From the NCBI GenBank assembly GCA_035307765.1, contig DATGHU010000033.1, positions 1 through 56,857 of the forward strand: a stretch of 56,857 bases of DNA, read 5' to 3'. Made by a program: the position numbers and the translations under genes. Positions within the stretch are counted from its first letter, which is position 1; each line of letters opens with the position of its first letter. The notes beneath the pieces were generated by a model. That model made no database searches, had not been told where the DNA came from, and saw nothing but the letters and a program-made list of their open reading frames with translations. Below, in pieces: positions 51,712 through 56,857 of this stretch. This stretch comes from a bacterium. Lineage in GTDB: Bacteria; Sysuimicrobiota; Sysuimicrobiia; Sysuimicrobiales; Segetimicrobiaceae.

Positions 51712-52101
51712 TTACTGCGACTCTTCCTGCCTGACAACCCGCGCGGCGTCGTCCTGGGAGATCCAAATGCCGGTCTGCTGAAACGTCAAGTAGCGCAGAA
51801 ACCCGGCGAGCGACATGCCGTTTGTCTCTGGGGTGTATGGCTGGAGACCCGTGACGTCCGGCCACCGCCCGCCAGTGGGGTGCGTTACCGTCGGCCCGAC
51901 AAAATAACTCGGCACCTGAACGGGGGCCGCCGGGGCCTGCGGCGCCTGTCCAGGCGCTGACTGGCTCGGCTGCGGAGCTGGTTGGGACGGCTGGGCCGGT
52001 TGCGCAGGTGGAGGCGTAGACGGGGTCTGCGCCAGCGCGCCGGGCGCTAACGCTGCGAAGAGCAGGGCGACGGCCACTACAGTCATCAACGATTTTGTCA
52101 T
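51712..52101 (-). CDS. Secreted Pro/Gln/Ala-rich small protein
   Basis: A 129-residue protein with a signal peptide (TVVAVALLFAALAPGALA, then QTPST). The mature protein starts with a low-complexity Pro-Ala-Gln-Ser stretch of about 40 residues, likely an extended surface linker, and ends in a small helical domain (MSLAGFLRYLTFQQTGIWIS, DDAARVVRQEE). ATG 52101 is preceded by AAGGAGGG; extended -10 promoter and terminator frame it as a single-gene unit. No family recognised. Confidence 0.75.
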   Translation of the reverse strand: MTKSLMTVVAVALLFAALAPGALAQTPSTPPPAQPAQPSQPAPQPSQSAPGQAPQAPAAPVQVPSYFVGPTVTHPTGGRWPDVTGLQPYTPETNGMSLAGFLRYLTFQQTGIWISQDDAARVVRQEESQ

Positions 52102-52133
52102 TCGCGGCCCTCCTTGGGTCTTGCTCATCCCGT

Positions 52134-52142
52134 ATTGTATCA
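52134..52142 (-). promoter_or_regulatory. Extended -10 promoter of the Pro/Gln-rich secreted protein
   Basis: Minus strand TGATACAAT (TGn plus TACAAT), 33 bases before the start codon, the same design as the promoter at 49148-49156. Confidence 0.6.
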
Positions 52143-52527
52143 TGGCGGCCAAAAGAAACATGCCCCACGCGCAGGCCGGATAGACCTCAGGTGTGCCGCA
52201 CGCATGCGCTGACAGACCAAACCGGCGCCGCCAGGAATTGCCCGGCACTGGTCAGTGTGAATGCAATGTTCTACGGAAAGTGGGCGATTTTCGCCGCCAC
52301 AAGGTCTCTCAACGATCAAGACGAATCCCGTGCAAGGAACGGACATGATGTACACACATCGGCGGGGGACACCATTCCAGCGTGGACACACCGGCGGGAC
52401 ATTGAAGGTTGGAGGGGCGGCACATCCCGAAATGAGCGCGCATCGATCTGCGGCAAAGTTGTAAATGGGCGCGCCGCGGGGTAGAGCGAGTTTGGGAGTT
52501 TACCCACGCCTCGGTCGGGGAGGGAGA
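52143..52527. other. Divergent intergenic gap without a recognised gene
   Basis: About 385 bases between two divergent single genes. Short frames lack ribosome sites. The promoter of the PPOX-like gene should lie near 52480, but I see no convincing hexamers. Confidence 0.45.
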
Positions 52528-52953
52528 ATGGTGGCTGAACAGCTGGGTGACGCACACATTCACCGGTTTCTCGCGACAAAGGAAGTCGTTGTGCTCGCGA
52601 CGGTCCAGCCGGACGGCTCTCCCCTTGCCACGCCGGTGTGGTTCCTGCACCGGGTGAATACCCTGACGATGATCAGCGAGACAGCCACCCAGAAGGTCAG
52701 GAATCTCCGGCGCGATCGCCGGGTCTGCGTGGTCGCGGATTCCGGGACACGATCGGACAATCAAGGCGTCATCATCCGTGGATACGCAGAGTTCCTCCCT
52801 GAGTCAACGGAGCAACAGGCGCTGGTCGAAGCGCTTCTGGAAAAGTACCACCCGGACCTCCGGCACCGGTGGGGAGGTGGAGTGATGCCGCAGGACCGGG
52901 TGATGTTCCGGATCGTCGCACAGCACGTGCGAAGTTGGGGGCTATCTCCTTAA
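52528..52953 (+). CDS. Pyridoxamine 5'-phosphate oxidase-like flavin-binding protein
   Basis: A 141-residue split-barrel protein. VVVLATVQPDGSPLATPVWFLH is the family entry, and TATQKVRNLRRDRRVCVVAD matches the F420/FMN phosphate-binding helix of PPOX-class proteins; RGYAEFLPE follows. Such proteins bind FMN or F420 and reduce varied substrates. ATG 52528 sits directly behind GGGAGGGAGA; the earlier ATG 52465 lacks such a site. Confidence 0.85.
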   Translation: MVAEQLGDAHIHRFLATKEVVVLATVQPDGSPLATPVWFLHRVNTLTMISETATQKVRNLRRDRRVCVVADSGTRSDNQGVIIRGYAEFLPESTEQQALVEALLEKYHPDLRHRWGGGVMPQDRVMFRIVAQHVRSWGLSP

Positions 52954-53118
52954 CCGTCCTCCCCCGCATCCCGTTTGCTCACGTCGCACCCCCGGCACTC
53001 ATGGCTTCCTCTAAGGGCGGCATTCAGCCGGTCTCGAAGAGCGCTCGCTGCACGCGCGAGTCCCGATGGCGAACCCATGAGCAGCGGGGTGCCGAGGCAA
53101 AGAAGCACTCCCAACACT

Positions 53119-53847
53119 TCACTGCACCGAAACAGCGACCTGATCGCTCAATGCCCCCCGCACTGGCGTATGGTCGTTGTTGTAGAGACCGGCTTTCAAC
53201 GTGTGTTTGCCGCGCGTAAGCTGAACATCGGCAACATTCGATGCCGAGATGCCGGCGAGTTTGCCGTCCACGTAGAGCCGCCAATGGCCCTCCCCCGCCT
53301 TCGCCGCGGTCCCCATGGCGACCGGATTCTCCTTGAATCCCTTGACCTTGACCCACACGATCAGGTACGCGCTCACCGCAGAGTGATTATGCGGGACGAG
53401 GATCTTAATTCCCGGTTGCCCGGAAGTCGGAACGTAGTGCATGGCGCTTTTCGGAGGGATGGTAATGGTGATTTCTGAGCTCGCCGCACCCGCCACCGGA
53501 GTATGATCGTTGTTGTGCAATTCCGCCTTGATGATATGTTTCCCGGCGGTAAGGATGGGAAAGGTATCATTCGGAATGGACACGACCTCATCGGCGGAAA
53601 GCCCAGCGAGCTTCCCATCAACATAAACGTGCCAATGACCTTCCCCCGGCTTGGCAGGTTTTCCAATCGCACCCGGATTAAGATCGAAGTTCTGCACCCT
53701 GGCCTCGATGACCATCTGGCTCCCAGACACAGTGGCACTATTCCGCGGAGAGACGATCCGAATCGAAGGCGCGGGTTGAGCGCCGGCTGGCACAATGAGT
53801 AGCGCTGCGAACACAAGTAACGTCACGAAAGTGATGGATCGTTGCAT
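53119..53847 (-). CDS. Secreted protein with two tandem DUF4399-like domains
   Basis: A 242-residue protein with a signal peptide (VTLLVFAALLIVPAGA). Two homologous units of about 100 residues follow: each has a VSPRNSATVSG / VPHNHSAVSA opening, GEGHWHVYVDGKLAG / GEGHWRLYVDGKLAG, and LHNNDHTPV / LYNNDHTPV. The second half therefore arose by internal duplication. His- and Asp-rich turns (GEGHWH, NNDHTP) could bind a metal. Function unknown. ATG 53847 follows GGAGGTGGTGA. Confidence 0.85.
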   Translation of the reverse strand: MQRSITFVTLLVFAALLIVPAGAQPAPSIRIVSPRNSATVSGSQMVIEARVQNFDLNPGAIGKPAKPGEGHWHVYVDGKLAGLSADEVVSIPNDTFPILTAGKHIIKAELHNNDHTPVAGAASSEITITIPPKSAMHYVPTSGQPGIKILVPHNHSAVSAYLIVWVKVKGFKENPVAMGTAAKAGEGHWRLYVDGKLAGISASNVADVQLTRGKHTLKAGLYNNDHTPVRGALSDQVAVSVQ

Positions 53848-54200
53848 TCGTCACCACCTCCTTCTTGTACTGCAGATACCCCGCATGACACTGCCACAGA
53901 CCTGGAAACAGACGACGTCGACTCACCGCCCCTCAAGAGCCGTCTCGGGTTGATCCGGGAACGCTCTACGCGGTGACGTGTGCATCAAATCTGCGTTCAG
54001 GTGGGAATTGAGCTCGGGCGCCGCGACTCATGTCGCAGACTGCCCAGGGGCGGAGGTGCCACACGGTATCGCGGGAGGCGGCGGTTTCGCTTGCGTTGGC
54101 GCCGCGGGCTAAATGACCGCGAATTCACAATCTCGTTTAACCGCAGTGGGGAGTGCACGGGAAACGACGAGAGTTGACGTTCGGGTCCGGAATGCATGTG
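53848..54200. other. Gap without a recognised gene
   Basis: About 350 bases; open frames on both strands lack ribosome sites and look like noise. The promoter of the DUF4399-like gene must be here but was not fixed. Confidence 0.45.
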
Positions 54201-54238
54201 GGGGAAACGACATCAACTCCTTCCCAACGTTTCCCCCG
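54201..54238 (-). terminator. Perfect 10-bp hairpin after the secreted 197-residue protein gene
   Basis: GGGGGAAACG (54201-54210) and CGTTTCCCCC (54229-54238) are exactly complementary with an 18-base loop, 25 bases past the stop codon. No T-run follows on the minus strand. Confidence 0.5.
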
Positions 54239-54262
54239 ATTCCTCGTGGGGGCGTCCCGATC

Positions 54263-54856
54263 TTATTTCCCTCCCAAAGAGCGCGTTGCTGGCGCTTGGG
54301 GAAGCGTCGACGAGATCGGGCGAAACGTATCCATGATCTGTTGCAGCTGAGGCAGATCCCGCTGCACATTCTCCGGGCGGTCTGCGGTCGTGCCAACGAT
54401 CATGAACGCCCGTCGACCCATGGTCACGCAGCTCTGAATGCTGCGTCGCTGCTCCCCCGTCGGAGCGCGCCACGTGTAGGATCGGGCGTATGCAGGGAAC
54501 CCTCCGATCGTGGTTGGTCCCTGCTGAATTGTCGTCCACCTATGGATTGAGAACCGCATCACCGTGTCCGCTTCCCCAACACAAGCCTGAGGAGAAAGCG
54601 GCGAAAATGTGTCCTGAACAATCACGTCGACGCTGTCGGGGAGCCCTCCGGACCCGGCGGGCGCCTTCGCCGTCACGGCCGCGGCCCGGGTGGACGTAGA
54701 GGTTTGGACATTCCAGGTGGCCGGCACAGCAATCATAAACCGGCTCAGCGGGTCATGGACGCTCTTGAGCGTGGTCGCCTGAAGTACGCCAGGCATAGAC
54801 ACCGCGATGGCGCCACTTGTGACCACGGCAGCCAGCACCGCATCAATACGTTTCAC
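54263..54856 (-). CDS. Secreted protein, DUF1795/PsbP-like
   Basis: A 197-residue exported protein (signal AVLAAVVTSGAIAVSMPGVLQA). The mature part has the PsbP-like pattern: a basic/amphipathic entry (DPLSRFMIAVPATWNV), a central VDVIVQDTFSPLSP, then GFPAYARSYTWR and CVTMGRRAFMIVGTTA, ending in an amphipathic helix (QLQQIMDTFRPI). Two cysteines may form a disulfide. GTG 54856 is the start, behind GAGGTGAT. Family placement is by pattern only. Confidence 0.75.
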   Translation of the reverse strand: MKRIDAVLAAVVTSGAIAVSMPGVLQATTLKSVHDPLSRFMIAVPATWNVQTSTSTRAAAVTAKAPAGSGGLPDSVDVIVQDTFSPLSPQACVGEADTVMRFSIHRWTTIQQGPTTIGGFPAYARSYTWRAPTGEQRRSIQSCVTMGRRAFMIVGTTADRPENVQRDLPQLQQIMDTFRPISSTLPQAPATRSLGGK

Positions 54857-55217
54857 GGGGTGATCACCTCATCTCGACGCCCCTGCCCCGGACGCCAGTA
54901 GATCTCACGCCTAAACGTACCTGGCACACTAACATCTTACCCCGGTGGCATAGGTGGCTAAACACGTAACGCGCGGGTAGGTCATCCTGTTCGGTAAGCT
55001 CCGGACACGCTTCGCAGATCGCAGAAACGCAAGTCGGCGCCCCCCCTCTCAATCGCCTGCCCACCCACAGATCGGAGATGCACGGGTGTCCCTCGGATCC
55101 ATTCGCTCGAAGATACGACCATCTCTCTGCCGCAGAGAAACCCGGGCGCATGGTTCGGCAATCGTCGCGTCAACCGCGGACTTCCCAGGTTTGTCTCGCC
55201 GCTTTAAGGGGAAAAAA
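54857..55217. other. Gap upstream of the structured leader, no recognised gene
   Basis: About 360 bases. A 95-codon minus-strand frame (55151-54864) has no ribosome site and is Arg/Cys rich in a shadow-like way. TAAGAT near 54935 on the minus strand could be the -10 of the 54856 gene. Nothing else is supported. Confidence 0.4.
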
Positions 55218-55279
55218 TACACGCAGGGTCGGCCGAACAGGGTTGAAGACGACCCCTGATCTCGGAGATCCTGCGTGTA
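55218..55279 (+). ncRNA. Structured leader candidate with a closing 10-bp stem and inner arms
   Basis: TACACGCAGG (55218-55227) pairs perfectly with CCTGCGTGTA (55270-55279). Inside are CAGGG...CCCTG (55238-55258) and GATCT-CGG-AGATC (55258-55270), which can give a three-way-junction-like fold. It ends 70 bases before a 102-residue gene. Read on the minus strand, the stem runs into TTTTTT, so it could instead be a terminator for antisense transcription. Confidence 0.4.
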
Positions 55280-55349
55280 CCACCCACGGCGGAACCTCAG
55301 ATCTCACCGATCTTGCTCCAATCTCCTCGACGACCTGAGAGGTGATTCC

Positions 55350-55658
55350 ATGCAGCGGCCACAGCACAAACCCGAGAAGATGCCGCCCGACAAGCAGTGG
55401 CGAGTACGGTTCGAAGTCCGGCACGAATATCCGTCACCTGCGATTCCGAACGCAATGGTCAATTTGCGTCAGGACTTGGGCGATCGCCTGATTGACATTC
55501 TCAGTGGGTTTGGGCTGCTGGCGATCCTCGTCCGCGTGGTTGCCCAATCGAAAGAGGAAGCCGAGCTCTATGCAAGGAAAATTCTCCTCCCACTGCTCCC
55601 CCACAGCGGACTGGGATATTTTGCGATCACGCGGATTGAGGGCAGAGAAATGCGATAG
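55350..55658 (+). CDS. Small cytoplasmic protein of unknown function
   Basis: A 102-residue protein. WRVRFEVRHEYPSPAIPNAM, LIDILSGFGLLAILVRVVAQSKEEAE and YFAITRIEG suggest a beta-alpha-beta fold of ferredoxin-like type, with a helix AELYARKILLPLL. No family recognised. ATG 55350 follows GAGAGGTGAT. It lies behind the structured element at 55218-55279 and converges with the small membrane protein gene. Confidence 0.7.
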   Translation: MQRPQHKPEKMPPDKQWRVRFEVRHEYPSPAIPNAMVNLRQDLGDRLIDILSGFGLLAILVRVVAQSKEEAELYARKILLPLLPHSGLGYFAITRIEGREMR

Positions 55659-55703
55659 CTCGCCCCCGGGCCGAACGGGTCGGTGCGCTCCTACAATCCC
55701 CAA

Positions 55704-55844
55704 TCAGTCGTATGGACGCGAGATGATTTCAGCGAGCGCTCCCGCTACCAGCACACCGCCGAGGATCAGTATCCCGATAAGGACGCGCCGGGTCGAGCGC
55801 CCCCGCCAACAGGCTACGGGTGCAATATTCATCGCCGGGATCAC
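55704..55844 (-). CDS. 46-residue single-pass membrane protein
   Basis: Start GTG 55844 overlaps the stop of the upstream gene as GTGA, so translation is coupled. The sequence has a basic patch (CWRGRSTRRV) followed by one membrane helix (VLIGILILGGVLVAGALAE) and a short tail ending in RPYD. An in-frame ATG at 55832 is the alternative start. Such a gene would be missed by length cut-offs. Function unknown; probably acts with the 90-residue protein encoded upstream. Confidence 0.7.
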   Translation of the reverse strand: MIPAMNIAPVACWRGRSTRRVLIGILILGGVLVAGALAEIISRPYD

Positions 55845-56113
55845 CGTGATGCCTTCGAGAGCACGTCTTGCGAGATCCGCTTGCTCAGCCCTAGCAGCGC
55901 AACATTGACGGCAGCATTGGCGCTCTCCTGACCCCCAAGCGCCCCGACAGGAATGTGCGCTGTATGTACGTATGTTCCCCGCGAAAAGGTCACGATCAAC
56001 GTATCGTCGCCGGTGACTTCGATGCTCCCCACACCAACATCATCCCGGCCGAGGGCGGCGACAGCTTGCTCAACCACGCCACGATACTTCTTGAAGTCCT
56101 TGGCTGCAATCAT
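55841..56113 (-). CDS. Conserved-looking 90-residue protein
   Basis: A 90-residue soluble protein: amphipathic helix (DFKKYRGVVEQAVAALG), beta segments (GSIEVTGDDTLIVTFSRGTYVHTAHIPVG) and a C-terminal helix (ANAAVNVALLGLSKRI). No family recognised. ATG 56113 is behind AGGAGGAGA, and the gene is coupled to the downstream small membrane protein. Confidence 0.72.
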   Translation of the reverse strand: MIAAKDFKKYRGVVEQAVAALGRDDVGVGSIEVTGDDTLIVTFSRGTYVHTAHIPVGALGGQESANAAVNVALLGLSKRISQDVLSKASR

Positions 56114-56210
56114 CTGTCTCCTCCTTCTCCCGGTGCGATTGGTTCCCGTTCCTTCAGTTGAGGCGCCGGTGTCACCCGCTCAGGTATGGCGCTGGCCCTC
56201 TGACTGTGCC

Positions 56211-56477
56211 CTACCGTATTTTCTTCCCCACGTACCACCCTTCCAATCCCGATGCGCGAGAGAGCCAGACGGACGTAGGGTTTTCTCCTTCCCCCACCCC
56301 GTCGGGGCCCTCGAGGATCGCCTCAGCGATCCACACAGCCAACAGACAGTCAAGACGGTCAATGAACTCTGACACCCGTTCCCGCTGTATTTCGCTCGGG
56401 GTCACGGGACCCGGTCGCCACTGTCCGAAGGCGATGGTCGGCTGAAACGAGGCGTAGTGTCGCATATCGTTATGCAT
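56211..56477 (-). CDS. Hypothetical 88-residue protein
   Basis: A plausible small protein (MHNDMRHYASFQPTIAFG; helix VSEFIDRLDCLLAVWIAEAI; end GWYVGKKIR). ATG 56477 is preceded by GGGGCGAGA and overlaps the end of the upstream 68-codon frame. Composition is normal for a coding region, but no family is recognised. Confidence 0.45.
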   Translation of the reverse strand: MHNDMRHYASFQPTIAFGQWRPGPVTPSEIQRERVSEFIDRLDCLLAVWIAEAILEGPDGVGEGENPTSVWLSRASGLEGWYVGKKIR

Positions 56478-56676
56478 TCTCGCCCCTGCCCCCACGGCCC
56501 ATCAGGGCATGGGGTGGCCGCAGGTCCAACTTCACGATGCTCACCTTCTCAAATCGACCCCAAAACCCGGATGGCCTCTCATTGCCGCCGAAAATGTCCG
56601 CCACCCCCCTAACCCGATAAGCTAGTGCAATGTCCGAAATGTATTGATACTTAACGATGGCTGGTGTATGCTCCAT
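56470..56676 (-). CDS. Hypothetical 68-residue frame next to the transposase start
   Basis: MEHTPAIVKYQYISDIALAY through LRPPHALMGRGG, with no ribosome site before ATG 56676; its start overlaps the transposase promoter on the other strand. It might be a gene fragment cut by the insertion sequence. It overlaps the next frame by 8 bases. Confidence 0.3.
   Translation of the reverse strand: MEHTPAIVKYQYISDIALAYRVRGVADIFGGNERPSGFWGRFEKVSIVKLDLRPPHALMGRGGRGENA
56644..56672 (+). promoter_or_regulatory. Promoter of the IS630-like transposase
   Basis: TTGATA (56644-56649), 17-base spacer, TATGCT (56667-56672). The predicted start site coincides with the ATG at 56679, implying a leaderless mRNA. Confidence 0.55.
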
Positions 56677-56678
56677 GC

Positions 56679-56857
56679 ATGAGCCGACCCGCCGCGCCCC
56701 TGACGGTCCTGGAGGAGCAACGTCGTGAGATTCACCGACACCTGCGCCAACGCACGCTGCCCATGGGACGAGCGCTCCGCCTGCGCGCCGTCTTGCTGGC
56801 GGCGGACGGCGCGGGGCCGAGTGTGATCGCGGAACGGCTGGAGACCAGCCGGATCAG
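56679..56857 (+). mobile_element. IS630-family transposase, N-terminal fragment (runs off right edge)
   Basis: The last 59 codons encode MSRPAAPLTVLEEQRR followed by HRHLRQRTLPMGRALRLRAV, LLAADGAGPSVIAERL and ETSRI. The R-x-R-A-x-x-x-L-L-A-A-x-G-x-G-x-x-x-I-A pattern with its helix-turn-helix is the usual start of IS630-type transposases; the DDE catalytic part lies beyond the window. No ribosome site is present, consistent with leaderless translation from the adjacent promoter. Terminal inverted repeats could not be delimited. Confidence 0.7.

Noticed and set aside
51333-51734. 133-codon plus-strand frame opposite the Pro/Gln-rich gene terminator
   Set aside because: It crosses a strong intrinsic terminator, has no ribosome site and shows no protein-like pattern.
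54864-55151. 95-codon minus-strand frame upstream of the 197-residue secreted protein
   Set aside because: No ribosome site and composition like a shadow frame; no structure or motif visible.
1-56857. CRISPR arrays, tRNA or rRNA genes and prophage
   Set aside because: No regularly spaced repeats, no cloverleaf with conserved TTCGANNC-type arm, no rRNA segment and no phage structural genes were seen; the only mobile-element trace is the IS630-like gene at the right edge.

Overview
This is a high-GC (roughly two-thirds G+C) bacterial chromosome segment with very compact, translationally coupled operons: ATGA, GTGA and TTGA start/stop overlaps occur at nearly every operon junction, GTG starts are common, and Shine-Dalgarno sites are strong (AGGAGG type). 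No rRNA, tRNA or CRISPR was seen. The mix of a ykkC-type riboswitch, LCP protein, Tat-secreted sugar-binding protein, Slt-like transglycosylase and peptidoglycan salvage genes suggests an uncultured member of the Terrabacteria (Firmicutes-like, Armatimonadota-like or a related candidate phylum). That placement is inference only.

Layout. 1-2500: start of glutamate synthase (gltB, minus strand) behind a leader that carries the signature blocks of a ykkC-family riboswitch, most likely the ppGpp subtype, with an overlapping terminator. 2771-3931: a DivIVA-like coiled-coil protein. 3942-15935: a cell-wall amino-sugar salvage locus. nagA is divergent from a ten-gene plus-strand run: GNAT acetyltransferase, dipeptide-type ABC importer (binding protein plus two permeases, no ATPase), murQ, anmK, an AmiE-like serine hydrolase, a GlcNAc/MurNAc-type kinase, nanE and a large membrane protein. 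Together these would import muropeptides, strip and phosphorylate the sugars, cleave the lactyl ether and deliver GlcNAc-6-P to NagA. 15880-22470 (minus): a glycerol-3-phosphate/glycerophosphodiester locus with HAD phosphatase, ugpA, ugpE, ugpB, glpK and a PHP metallohydrolase, again with no ATPase gene. 22579-26190: serine-glyoxylate-type aminotransferase and an S9 peptidase. 26191-32501: Slt-like lytic transglycosylase, phosphodiester glycosidase and a GT39-type membrane glycosyltransferase. 32511-36982 (minus): a GldA/GldF/GldG-like ABC exporter operon with a DUF4340 protein. 37150-38766: a GHL10-type glycosyl hydrolase.

39132-39891: a toxin-antitoxin operon, with a Doc/Fic-family toxin and an unusual very basic partner behind a palindrome-flanked promoter. 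40119-45057: cold-shock gene, then a three-gene redox operon (XDH-type molybdenum subunit, flavoprotein with BFD-like [2Fe-2S] motif, DadA-like flavoprotein). 45287-48143: LCP ligase, an SDR gene broken by one amber codon, and a nucleoside hydrolase.

48368-56677 is an accessory-looking stretch of short, mostly unrecognised genes: small secreted proteins, a second cold-shock gene, a LAGLIDADG-fold protein fused to an HTH, a zinc-ribbon miniprotein and small membrane proteins, separated by several empty 300-500 bp gaps and strong hairpins. The right edge enters an IS630-like transposase that appears to be transcribed as a leaderless message.

The most notable points are the alarmone-type riboswitch in front of gltB, the candidate new Doc antitoxin, the odd molybdo-flavo dehydrogenase operon, the AmiE/NanE-containing muropeptide salvage operon, and the HTH-LAGLIDADG protein with half of its nuclease site lost.
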